Source: Branchiostoma floridae
Taxonomy: Eukaryota; Chordata; Leptocardii; Amphioxiformes; Branchiostomatidae
Direction: 5' to 3'
DNA length: 64,000 bases
NCBI RefSeq assembly: GCF_000003815.2
Contig: NC_049984.1
Coordinates: 3,740,618-3,804,617, forward strand
A model generated the notes under the pieces. It worked only from the letters and a program-made list of their open reading frames with translations. It made no database searches and was not told the origin of the DNA. Below, piece by piece: positions 36,001-46,262 of this stretch. Both the position numbers and the translations under genes were made by a program. The first letter of the stretch is position 1. Each line of letters opens with the position of its first letter.

Positions 36001-36047
36001 GTCGTAGCAAGGAGGTTATATTCTGAATATAACCTCCTTGGTCGTAG
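36001..36047. mobile_element. 33-bp palindromic insertion with 7-bp target duplication
   Basis: 36008-36040 is a perfect inverted repeat with 15-base arms starting CAAGGAGGTTATATT and a 3-base loop. It is flanked by the direct repeat GTCGTAG (36001-36007 and 36041-36047). The terminal bases and the 7-bp duplication agree with the smaller insertion at 2923-2961. About 230-460 bp to the left, 35540-35770, sits CTTCGCCAAGAAGGAATGTC plus ATAACTCGAGAAGCTGTGGA, which resembles a repeat body common in marine invertebrates. Confidence 0.7.
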
Positions 36048-36164
36048 CATGTGTTCATGTTTACTTTATTGCCGTAACCTGTCTGTTTATGCCAAATAAC
36101 CGGTGCACCACTAAGGACTAAGGTAACACACTAGGACTAAGGTGAATAAGACCACACTGTAAGG

Positions 36165-36290
36165 TTTGATCCACACACACCAGGACGGACCCCTGGTCTT
36201 TTGATAAGTGTGTTGGGTGCTCGAAGTATGGCTCTCCTCAAACACGGGACCTCCGGTATCACGTCCCTTACGATAGGACGTCCCTGATGC
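36165..36290 (-). repeat. dispersed repeat, GGAGGTCCCGTGTTTGAGG family
   Basis: On the minus strand it reads GGAGGTCCCGTGTTTGAGGA, then GAGCCATACTTCGAGCACC and AAAAGACCAGGGGTCCGTCC. A related copy is at 59356-59463 (plus) and a shorter one at 43080-43145 (minus). No known function. Confidence 0.65.
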
Positions 36291-36365
36291 CACGTTAGAT
36301 ACTAGTACTAATTTTTACCAGGGTAGAGCGAGGATATAGGTGTTTTAAATTAAAGTTCCTCTCCC

Positions 36366-36661
36366 AAGGGCACAACATTTAGGCCTACTAGGTATTCGAA
36401 CCAAGGGCACAACATTTAGGCCTACTAGGTATTCGAACCAAGGGCACAACATTTAGGCCTACTAGGTATTCGAACCAAGGGCACAACATTTAGGCCTACT
36501 AGGTATTCGAACCAAGGGCACAACATTTAGGCCTACTAGGTATTCGAACCAAGGGCACAACATTTAGGCCTACTAGGTATTCGAACCAAGGGCACAACAT
36601 TTAGGCCTACTAGGTATTCGAACCAAGGGCACAACATTTAGGCCTACTAGGTATTCGAACA
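36366..36661 (-). repeat. 37-bp tandem repeat x 8, derived from a SINE tRNA body
   Basis: Eight nearly identical units start with AAGGGCACAACATTT at 36366, 36403, 36440, 36477, 36514, 36551, 36588 and 36625. On the minus strand each carries GGTTCGAATACC, close to the RNA polymerase III B box GGTTCGANNCC. The AAGGGCACAAC part matches the SINE at 4147-4389, so a SINE fragment was amplified. It lies in the putative IRF-C leader intron. Confidence 0.85.
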
Positions 36662-36684
36662 AAGAAACTAAAGCTCAGTATTAA

Positions 36685-37098
36685 TAATAATAATATTAGC
36701 CTTTATTGTACATTCATGCCCTATCGGGCTAAGTACAGGCATATAGATACAAAGGGTAGTAATACAGTAGACATGGTTTCTAAAACATGGATTCTAAAAC
36801 TAGTCTATTACATTTGTTCGGCTTCTTCTCGTTTCTTAGTAATGTTGAATATGTAGCTTGAGATGTGTTTGTATAATGTCGTTCGATCAAACCTCATAAG
36901 AAAAATGAATTTTTCAACACTAGACAAAGATTCAAAGTGAGGGAACTTTCCTATAATATAGCTAAAAAGACTACTTCTATCATTACTATATAAACTACAA
37001 TCTAATAAAAAGTGGGCTTCATCTTCGACCTTGTTCATGTTACAAAACTGACAGATTCTTTGCTCAGTATTAATTTGTAAGTCAACAACCCTAACCAC
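36685..37098 (-). pseudogene. LINE 3' end: reverse-transcriptase C-terminal remnant
   Basis: The minus-strand frame (96 codons) carries CQFC followed by HFLLDC, the CxxC...HxxxxC pattern at the C terminus of many jockey/CR1/L2-type non-LTR retrotransposon polyproteins. The end at about 36690 is an AT-rich microsatellite plus the TTTATTGTACATTCATGC tail also seen at 4620 and 13757. It is 5'-truncated, with no RT core present. Confidence 0.7.
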
Positions 37099-37351
37099 AG
37101 CACTTCACTTCACTCTATTTGTTTTTCCAATCGGGTCATTTCACCTGGTGTTGTGGCCTGTTTGTTCGTTTGACATCCAAACTGTTGTGGCGTCGACTAT
37201 GACGTTTGTGATTAGATCAGTACACTGGCATTGTCACTGGAAGGAAGGATGAAAAATGTTTGCCTTGAACTAGAAAAATGTGAGTCATCTATGCGGCCCG
37301 AAGTCCTTTCATTCTCGAATTTTCCATATAAAATATTCCCAGGCACATAAC

Positions 37352-37567
37352 GGGGGTTTCCCTGCCTCTGGAAACCCCCAAGAGGTTCTACAATATAGAT
37401 CATCATGGTATGCAAAAGTGTTTATGTCCCGACCCGAGGTGTATATGGTGACTGAGTGTCTGTTGGTGGCCTATAACCACTGAATAAACCTTGTGACCAT
37501 GAGTGAAGTCTATGAGTGAAGTGTTTGTATCAAAGAGTGGGCGTTTTAAAGTGCCGCTTTCACTTTT
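37352..37567 (+). promoter_or_regulatory. inverted kappaB-like pair and an IRF element
   Basis: GGGGGTTTCC (37352-37361) and GGAAACCCCC (37370-37379) form a 10-bp inverted repeat with an 8-base loop. Each arm fits GGGRNNYYCC. 177 bp later the minus strand carries AAAAGTGAAAGC (37567-37556), matching the IRF element consensus. This could be an enhancer in the IRF-C leader intron. Function is inferred from motifs only. Confidence 0.35.
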
Positions 37568-38220
37568 CCATTCGGTAAATTTAACTACTGAGGACCTGCT
37601 ATAGTGATTCCTTTCATTGTGGCATGAACACTACCCAAGGCCAGGGGTAGAGGAGGAATTTCACCTCGATTTTTTGTAAGTAAATTTTTCATGAGCTGAA
37701 TGTTATAGTCAATTTTGTATATTTAAGAATAGCTAGAAATATCCCATTCTATCATTTCCCTGGATGCATGTTTTGGCATTGTGGACATGTCTTGTGCAAT
37801 GGAGTTGATAGCAACGTTACATCGTCTTGATTTAATGATATTCATGTCAATGATTATGGGGCTTACCTATCTAAATATAACGTTATATGGCCATGCTAAG
37901 TTATTGCACACGCAGGCCCAAGCAGGTCTGTGCGTGCAGCACTTATACAATATTTATACCAGGAGGACAACATGACTGTGAGTAAATGGGGAATTTCCCA
38001 ACGTCAGAATATCCAAGTACAGTAGACCGTACTACAGTAAAAGGTAGTGAATGCTACCTGAAAAGTCTGACCGTTTCCAAAATTTTTCCACTTGCTTGAT
38101 TAACTGTTGCTTTGTGTGTCTCATGTCTAACATTCAACGAAGTACTTGGTTAGTGGTCGGGTTTTCTTACCGCTCTCGAGAGCTCCCTCTGAACGACTGG
38201 GAACACCCACGGCACGCAGT

Positions 38221-38440
38221 CTCTACCAGATTCCCGCCTGGTCGAAATAGAAATAGGGGACTTTGGCCAAGTTAGAAATAAAAGTCTAGATCTAGTAGCA
38301 GTTAATTGGCCTAGGAGTGTTGGCCGTGCCTGGCGGAGTCGCAAACTGTACTTCTCGGCCGTCTTACTCCTCTGGCGTGTTTTCTGTCTTATTCGAGCAA
38401 TTTCTACTATTTTCAAGCGACCCGTGGAGCCTGTTAGAGG
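38221..38440. mobile_element. MITE with imperfect CTCTACCAG termini
   Basis: It begins CTCTACCAGATTCCCGCCTGG and ends GGAGCCTGTTAGAGG, an imperfect inverted repeat. The inner sequence GGGGACTTTGGC and TTAATTGGCCTAGG is shared with 33605-33700. Another relative end (GTGGAGTCTGGTAGAG) is at 35122-35137. Confidence 0.65.
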
Positions 38441-39455
38441 CTACGGCGCACGGTCGCGCAGGTAGAAGCTCCAAACTCCGACCAGTGTTCACACCTAGTT
38501 GAAATAGGCTTTTCTGTGTCAACAGTGATTGGATTCAAAAGCTTGCAGCGTCCCGTTTTGTGGCAGAGGTGAGGTGAGGGAGTGGTAAGTGCTCCCGACC
38601 ACTACCTCTGCTTGGATGATATTCCATGGGTACAAAGGGGAACAAAGGGTAAATTGAGTATAACCCAATCTGAGGGCACAGGGGTAGAACATGCCAACAA
38701 ACAGGCAGACTCCACCTATGCCCTCAGCGGCCACCAGGAAGTAATCCCTGTACGTAGTAAACAAAGATCTGAACTTTGACCCGGCTAAAGTACTGTACAA
38801 TGTCGCTAGAGAGCGCTGCTGTAAGGTCAGCCGCCGACCAGAAATGACTGAGTGATGTTGCAGATCGACGTGCATCTCTCTTTGTATGATTTGTTCTAGC
38901 CATTAATCTCCAAACATACGTTGGAAGGCAAAGTCGTAACTTTTTCCTAATGTAAGGCGGCCATTTTTACCAAGAACCGGCGACGGGAGCTGGAAAAGGC
39001 TACGACTTTTCATTTCATTATCTGCTTGGAGATTACGTCATTCATAGATCAAGTACAAGATGTATGAATGTGCGTCTTACGTTGGTTTATACCTACCTCC
39101 CTACAACTAGATCTGTCGTCACAAAGAGGCGCTAATTTCGGTGTTTCATTTTTGGCGACGCCGTTGGGGTGGAGCCGCTATAGTGCTGTGATTGAGTTGA
39201 TATATTCTACAGATTTCGCGAAAATGCTGCCGCTACGGTCACTTGCTACGGCACTGAGTGAGTGATTCACTAGGGACTGTTATTGTAGGAACGGCCTTAA
39301 TGCGTAGCTAGAAATAGTTCTTCTTCTTGTCCTGTCCGTGAATAGAAGGTGAAAATAAAAGTAAACGGAGAAAAAAAGAAAGCGAAAATGTTGACATGGT
39401 TTGTATCCTTCCCTTTTGTGCAGGAACCGCCAGACGAACAAAAGAGTAAATCAAA

Positions 39456-42400
39456 ATGTCGCACAACAATAACCATGACCTCAACAAGAACGACCGGAAA
39501 CGGCTCCGGAAGTTCCTACTCGAGCACCTAGAATGGAATGACGTCACAGGACTGTCGTGGATGGACAGATCACAGGGCATCTTCCGGATTGGCTGGCGCC
39601 ATGCAGGACGGGACGGTTATGACCCGGAAGTGGATGGAATGATCTTCCGGGTGAGGATAAATCTTTCTTTTTCTTCTTTTTTTCTTCTTTCATCTACTTC
39701 GAAACAGGATATTTCAGGAAGAACAACGGACTTGAATAAATATCTTTCGTAAGACTTGGGACATAATTCACGAAATTGTAAAAGATTTAAAAGTCATTAT
39801 TTTTTTCCCGTACCGTCACTCTATTTCATTACCATGATGCCGCAACAAGGCGGGTAGTTATCCTTAAACAACTGTTGAATTGGATCTGTAGCTGTGTAGG
39901 CTGTATAACCGCCCTTTGGCGTTCCAAGCCAGTTTCTGTATCTGAACCTGTATGGCTGGTATAACCGCCCTTCCTTATTCCAAACCAGTTTATGTATCTA
40001 TACATCTGTATAGCAGGTTTAACCGCTAAAGGCACCAATTCGGCGCTCCCCGTCAGTTTCTGTATCGGTATCTGTGTAGCAGGCCATGTATAGCCACATT
40101 TCTGCATAACATTTCTGTGTCGCAGGCACGCGGCGCGGCAGCAGCTGGTTATACTGTAGCTTACAACGTGTCACACCTTACCTCTGCATATCTAATATTA
40201 TATATGTAAGCGTCGTTAAAAGCTAGCTAATAAGGATGATTCTGGGGGAAATTAACTTCGAATTTTTGAACACCATATGACCTGGCCAGAATACTGGGTT
40301 GGCACGTGAAGGCATGACTATCTCTTGTTCTTTCTTCATTGTTTATCGTGGCTGAATCAGTTCTAAATGATTCGAACTTTATTTCTTTATAGCTCTGGGC
40401 GGAGCTGACAGGAAAACACAAACCTGGCCAAAGGGAGGACCCGACTGCCTGGAAAACGAGGCTACGAAACGCACTGCGAAGATTACCGGACTTTGCCGAG
40501 CAGTCCCAGCACAGCAGGCCCGACGATCCTCACGACCCCTTCCGTGTCTACAAGTTCGTCCCAACACCCAACCTACGTAAGTGCAGTGGTTTTGATACTT
40601 CCGTTTTGAGACAATGGTTAACTATCATTTATGTAACAGTGGGGTAAACTGAACTGAACAGTGGTCCAGGCCCTTTTGGCGTAGCGATTATCGGCGTTGG
40701 GTTGTGAGCGGCGGGCCCGGGTTTGCTTCCCGGGAGCCAGGAGACGTTTTTTTTTTGTACTCGCCTCTTGTTTCATTTGTAAAGGATTGGCAAGCTTCAA
40801 ACTCAATTGGCAGAGGTTTCGACTTTCACATCTTCATCTTGCCAGAGTTTAGTTCACACTTGTGTGTATATTCAAGTCTGTAATAGTTGCATGTTGGCAT
40901 TACTTCGTCTTTGGTCAAGTTTGAGGCCACAGATAAGCAGGGTGCACAACGGTGGGTAAAAGTAAGAAAAAATTTACCTAAACCAAAAGAAAAACCTCGA
41001 TCTGAAACTCATGCGGAATATACGTAATAGTGTTCGAGCCAATTTAATGTCCATCCATTCCTCTTTCGTCTTCCTTTATTTCCTTCCCTTTCCTCGATAT
41101 TTTATCTCTCTATTCTCCGATTTCCCCCATATTTGTCCCCTCTCCGCTCTCCCTTTTCGTGTCTACAGAAACCATGTGTTTTGCCCTCATTCTTCCTCAA
41201 CGCCCACGGGCCTTTTGATTCACGTTAACGTTTCTCCGAATTCTTCATTTAACGTTTTTTTCCTGTTTCTCTTCCCATGTTCTGCTGTCAGACATCAATG
41301 CCTCACTTCACCTTACCCCACCTCTCCATTGACCAAAGATAGACAAAAGAAGAAAATTTTCCCATTTCCCCCCAGCGTTTCCCTGTAAAATCGGTGTTAA
41401 TTTTGAAAACAATACTTTCTTATACTTAACTCCGAGAAGGCTATAGTGTATTAAAAGAAGACTAGCAGAGCTTTGACGGTCTAATTACTTCAAATAGTTT
41501 CAAAGACATTGAATGAATTAGGCACTCGCTAGGCTGGCCTAACTACTATTTCTTCAATCAGATATTCACAACTCCATGCTCCGTCCCTTTTGCAGCTCCT
41601 CAGCAACATTTGCAGGCGGGCGCTACCATTCCGGGTCTGGGGGAGGACTTCGGCATGAAGTGTGACGACATCGATGATGTGTTGAACGGTAAGGCTGACG
41701 TCATGCATATTAATTACTTACCAACTATAGCATTGGTATATTCTATACGTTTTTATCAAGGTAGTACGAAAAAGTCTTGTTAGTTCTTCCTAAACGATTT
41801 CTTCTGGGTGAGGTAAAAGAAAAAGCGCCCACGGTTACATGTACATGCAGAAGAGTCTGTGACGAGAATATTACATCCCGGAGAGAGATATGTCTACGGA
41901 CTCCATGTATCAGCCACTGATATTTGTGAATTATTGTCAGTTAATATTTAGATTTAAAGCACAGACCATACTAAAGGAAATGGTATATCTCCTTCGGCAT
42001 TAACTTCAAGATTATTAGATTGTATGTCTGGCAATTTACAACATAGTTTGTTTTATTAATCAAATTTTACTTGACTTTCAGAGATTGACCCGAACACGTG
42101 GCAGGCAGTGTCTCCTCTGCAGTTAGACATGTTACAGGACCAGGGTGGGATGCAGGTCCAGCAACAACCGCTGGTCGGCGCTGCTCCACCACAAGTCTTT
42201 CCCGCCTCTGGCCAACCGGCACAACAAGGACAGCTCGGCGTCGAGGACTTTCCCGGACTGACTGGTAACTGCGACGTTTGTTCTAGACGATATATAATAT
42301 CGTATTTTCTCTGATTTTTTTTAAAGAATGTAGAAAGATTCTATCATGGCATAGGAAAGGACTGGTCTATTTTTGCGCACGTAACAAAAACTTATAATAT

Positions 42401-45116
42401 ATAAGGCCATGTAGATTTCATTACATGGATGACATCCACGCGCGCATCAATTTTCGGCCGTTTCTGAAAAAAAAAAAAACACGTTTTCAACCACTCTGTC
42501 AATCGTAAAAAGTAGATATAAAATGAGCACATATGCCGTAAGTTGAAATTGCCGAAACGAGTACTAACGTCATAGATTGACAAAGTAAATTGCAACGTCA
42601 AAGAAGATGTGAAAGAACAAAAATGAAAATCTAGTGTCCTGAGCACCTAGATATCATACCGAAGGCAACTATTTGGCTGCGTACTGGCTTAAGAATTCAT
42701 ACATTTACATGCACGGCCACGTTTTGCGAGACTTTGAAATACAAGATCTTGCAAGTTTCTGATAACTCGATAACTCCACCCACAGGCCACACGGATGTAG
42801 ACATCACGGTACAGTACAGGGGGCGCTGCGTCGTGCCACCGCAGCGCGTCTCCAACCCCAGAGGTCTCCGCATCTTCTCCGGGTCTCCCTTCACGCAGCA
42901 GATCGGGCGGCAGGTCTGTTTGTCTTTCTCTCTGTTTGTTTGTTTGTTTGTTTGTTTTGCTTAAGCATTAAGCAGCCTTTATGCTCGCCAGTTTTTTTAC
43001 AGTTCAAGCTGAGTAGGACCAGACTTTAAGGTCACGCCGGCATTGACCTCTACTCTTTTCGATAATGTGGTGGGCTTTTTAGCATGCCCAAGGTGTGGTT
43101 CATGAACCTCATACATAGGACCTCCGGCGTAACACCCCATCCTAGTCTGAACATGAGTTGAGTGAGAAAAATAGGCCTTTGTCAGAGATTGGAACCCAGA
43201 ACCTTTACATTTTAAGAAAAATAACCCTATCCAAAAGATAATCTCATGTGCAATTGCTGGAGCCTGCTAGGGATTGGAGCTCAGAACCCATAGATTTTGA
43301 ATCAACAGCCTTAACCAAAAATCTCTCTTACTGGGGCCTGACAGGGATTTGAACCCACAACCCTGGATCATAATTCAACAAGAGAGAAAGATTGGGTGAC
43401 CTTCCAGAACACTAAAGAAACTTATAGAAACAGAAACAAATCTAGAGGGACAGCAACTTCTTCCTTATATGAAGGACAAACAGTTCTGGAGATCGTACTT
43501 TACTACTTGTTCCACATTGAAAGAGCATTACTGATGATGATGATGATGATGATGATAAGTGAAAAGCAAACTCTCACCAAAATACCCCTTCCCACCACCA
43601 GGTTATTGTCCAGGCGCAGCTTGCAGAGGGAATGTACGGTCCCAAGGACGTGGCCCAGTTCGTCCTGCCGGACGTTGACCGCGCGAGCATGGGTCAGAAG
43701 CAGTTTGACCTGACCAGACAGCTGTTGGAGTTGTTTGATGATGATGATATTAAGTCACAACCAAACTAACCAAGATACGCCTTTCCACCACCAGGTTATT
43801 GTGCAGGCACAGCTGGCAGAGGGAATGTACGGTCCCAAGGACGTGGCCCAGTTCGTCCTGCCGGACGTTGACCGCGCGAGCATGGGTCAGAAGCAGTTTG
43901 ACCTGACCAGACAGCTGTTGGAGTTGTTTGATGATGATGATATTAAGTCACAACCAAACTAACCAAGATACGCCTTTCCACCACCAGGTTATTGTGCAGG
44001 CACAGCTGGCAGAGGGAATGTACGGTCCCAAGGACGTGGCCCAGTTCGTCCTGCCGGACGTTGACCGCGCGAGCATGGGTCAGAAGCAGTTTGACCTGAC
44101 CCGGCAGCTTCTGGAGCACACGGAGCGCGGCGTGGTGCTGGAGTTCCATCAGAACGACATCTACGCCAGGAGACTCTGCAGGAGCAAGGTGTTCTGGGAG
44201 GATAGCAACCGGCCAACCGGCACACCCCTTAAGGTACTCAGAGTAAAATTTTGTGGCTAAGATATTCTGGATAACAAAATCATCATGTTCAACAAAACCC
44301 ATTGACGTTAACATTAAGATACACATTTTTACCAGATTATTTCATTTACACCGCAAATACAATTCACGTTGTGGTCCGCTCCTTCTTTGGGTGGTACAAA
44401 AAATGCAACGTAAACAAATTAGCAGCTTTTGTATGAGTCCGCATTTTGATTGCAATGATGTCGCATTTTGTTCATTTCCTGATTGTTGTTATTCAATGCG
44501 ATTTTGTAGATGCATAACACCATACAAGAAAAGGTCATGAAATTGACTTTTAATAATCTGACCTTTGAGTTGAGTGAGTACCCATTTTTATACCTAGGTG
44601 AAGTGAGGAAGGTCGTGTAAAGTGGCCTTCGGGCAGGTATCGAACCCGGACTTCTAGGTTCCGAGCCCAACACTTTGCCAGTTACGCCACACACACACAC
44701 ACACACGACGCCACTAAATCTGACTTCGTGCACCTTTAAAGCTGAACCGTGACCAGCCCACGAAGATCTTCGACTACCAGACGGCCTTCATCCCGGCCTT
44801 ACAGCACTACGTCACACACGAGGGTGCCGCGCGGCCGAGCCCGGATCTGAGGCTATGCGTGGGGCAGGTGTGGGACCGGGACAGGCGCCCCTTCAAGGAT
44901 AACCTCATCACCGTGACGATCACGCACCTGACGGCGGCGCGCCAGCTCGAGGTGGTCCGCCAGGTGAGAGGACAGCACTCGCTGAGTCTGAGCGGCGCCG
45001 GCGTCTCCTGTTCCAACGAGTACGACAAGCTGGTGAAGCAGGTGGAGTGCCTGGTGCAGAGCATGAACATAGATGCTTCACAAGATGCTGCGCCACCGTT
45101 CGCCAACATGATGTAA
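39456..45116 (+). CDS. IRF: IRF-C: interferon regulatory factor, IRF5/6-like, 467 aa
   Basis: Coding exons: 39456-39650, 40393-40576, 41596-41688, 42082-42264, 42786-42913, 43988-44233, 44742-45116 (1404 nt, phases consistent). Residues about 12-126 are the DNA-binding domain. The first family tryptophan is F20, while W35, W47, W67 and W85 are present. The recognition helix is R90-N91-A92-L93-R94. Exons 3-4 form a Gln/Pro-rich linker. Residues about 219-445 form the association domain, with QYRGR, GLRIFSG, HTERGVVL, RRLCRSKVFW and CVGQVW blocks. Exon 2 has the same length (184 nt) as in IRF-B, and exon 1 uses the same donor position, so the two are tandem duplicates. Two extra acceptor-plus-exon copies of exon 6 lie in the preceding intron, and using either would truncate the protein inside the association domain. 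The role in DNA binding and immune gene control is inferred from the family. Confidence 0.93.
39893..40108 (+). repeat. degenerate tandem repeat, about 60-70-bp period
   Basis: Three units share TATAACCGCCCTT / TTTAACCGC, a CAGTTTCTGTATC element and CTGTGTAG. They lie in IRF-C intron 1. Just after, 40122-40200 (GCGGCAGCAGCTGGTTATA) matches 12722-12790 upstream of IRF-A. Confidence 0.6.
40674..40760 (+). mobile_element. second tRNA-like SINE head
   Basis: TGGCGTAGCGATTATCGGCG resembles an A box and GGGTTTGCTTCCC a B box, about 35 bases apart. A T-run at 40747-40755 follows. It differs from the 4147-4389 SINE. It lies in IRF-C intron 2. Confidence 0.45.
43174..43388 (-). repeat. three tandem tRNA-like repeat units
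   Basis: Units near 43174, 43256 and 43331 share GGGATTGGAGCTCAGAACCC-type sequence (B-box-like on the minus strand) followed by a T/A-rich stretch and CCTTAACCAAAA. They lie in IRF-C intron 5 just upstream of the decoy exons. Confidence 0.5.
43534..43987 (+). repeat. two extra 193-bp copies of IRF-C exon 6 start
   Basis: A (GAT)n run (43534-43556) leads into copy 1 (exon-like start 43602). Copy 2 starts at 43795 and the true exon at 43988, spaced exactly 193 bp. Each copy has an intact CCACCACCAG acceptor and about 128 bp of exon, then joins TTGTTTGATGATGATGATA intron sequence at the point where the real exon continues HTERGVV. Spliced in phase 0, either copy ends after LLELFDDDDIKSQPN at a stop. 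Copy 1 differs from copy 2 at several sites, so this is not a simple assembly stutter. Confidence 0.92.
44600..44706 (-). mobile_element. degraded tRNA-derived SINE ending in (AC)n
   Basis: GGTCGTGTAAAGTGGCCTTC, TATCGAACCCGGACTTCTAG and CCAGTTACGCCAC match the intact SINE at 4147-4389 in order. It is followed by (AC)n at 44689-44706 and lies in the last intron of IRF-C. Confidence 0.65.
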
Positions 45117-45675
45117 AAGATATACAGATGTATTGGTTTGCTATCGCATTTTCACACTCAGAGCCTCGCCGCGGCCTGTACAATATACCTTGAGGAGGCT
45201 CTGGTTAGGCCTACGTCACATTCCCAAACCGAGGCCTGACCGGGCAGCTTTCTGGAACAAAAAGTATGGCATAGAAGACGCCAAATTACAAAAGACGTAT
45301 AGAGAATAGTCATGGGCATTATTTGTGTATATTTTGACCTATACATGTCTGTTTTACATTTCCACAAATAACCCGACCGTGCTTCGGTTTGGAAATGTAA
45401 CGTTAGCCTAAACCGGGCGGAGGTTTCCACTTTTGTGGTCGCAACCTCTATATCCAGCCGTCAGCCAATCAGAGAATCGCCTGAATGTTTCATTTAGGCA
45501 ACACTGTTCATTAATTGGTTGACAGCTGTTTAGAAGCCACACCCACAAAAGTGGAAACCTCAGCCCAGTTTAGCAGAGCCTACCAAAGACGTATTGTATA
45601 GACTCTGGGCTCTGTGTAGGAGAATGCGCTTTCGCAAACCTGTAAATAAGCCTAGACACATCAAATGTTTGAGTG

Positions 45676-45744
45676 TGACGTCATAACGTAATAATGCAAA
45701 CAAACATCGCCATCTTGGCGGGTCCAACTAGTTCCAAGATGGCG
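45676..45744. promoter_or_regulatory. CRE and inverted YY1-like pair
   Basis: TGACGTCA (45676-45683) is a perfect CRE. CGCCATCTTGG (45708-45718) and CCAAGATGGCG (45734-45744) form an 11-bp inverted pair of YY1-like motifs. It lies about 560 bp after the IRF-C stop. Possible roles are a promoter, a 3' enhancer or part of a repeat, and nothing in the sequence decides. Confidence 0.35.
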
Positions 45745-46256
45745 ACCGATCGTCGATGTATTCTGAAGGTCAAGATTTAGTGACTTGTTTCAAAGATTAT
45801 GATTCCTGCCAAGGAAGGTGTCCACATCATTATCCACACATTGTTTAAAGATGTCTATGCACTGCCTGTTGCTAGATTAAGTACTTAATTTTGAGAAGGG
45901 TAAGAGTCATATTTTAAGGATTTAAAATCTCACAGAGTAACGTATTCAAGAGCTGAAAGTAAATCGTAAGTACATGTATTGTGTAATGTTCTCTGTTTGA
46001 AAATTACACTTATCCAAAAGAAGTTGTGTCTCTTCAAGCGTCTATTTGATTAAGGCGTCTGTTTAAATGGAAAAGTTTGTGTAGGTGCGATTGCAAATGA
46101 CTGGATGGGGACTGGGAGGGAGTTGACATTCTGCTATGCGTAGGTTGCAGTTTACATGGCCCCTGCTGTGCGTCATATTAAAGTGGGTTTCAAAAAAGAA
46201 CGAGCCTGCAAAGTTAGCTCATCTTTACATATTTTGTAGATTGTAGCCTAGAGCAT

Positions 46257-46262
46257 AATAAA
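46257..46262 (+). terminator. candidate poly(A) signal of IRF-C
   Basis: AATAAA about 1.1 kb after the stop codon. The only support is position. Confidence 0.35.

Noticed and set aside
36366-36661. CRISPR-like array of regular repeats
   Set aside because: The 37-bp units are contiguous without unique spacers, and the sequence is eukaryotic and SINE-derived.
43605-43962. Three full tandem copies of exon 6 all joined in the mature mRNA
   Set aside because: Copies 1 and 2 lack a proper donor and the 193-bp period shifts the frame, so they cannot all be included in one open reading frame.
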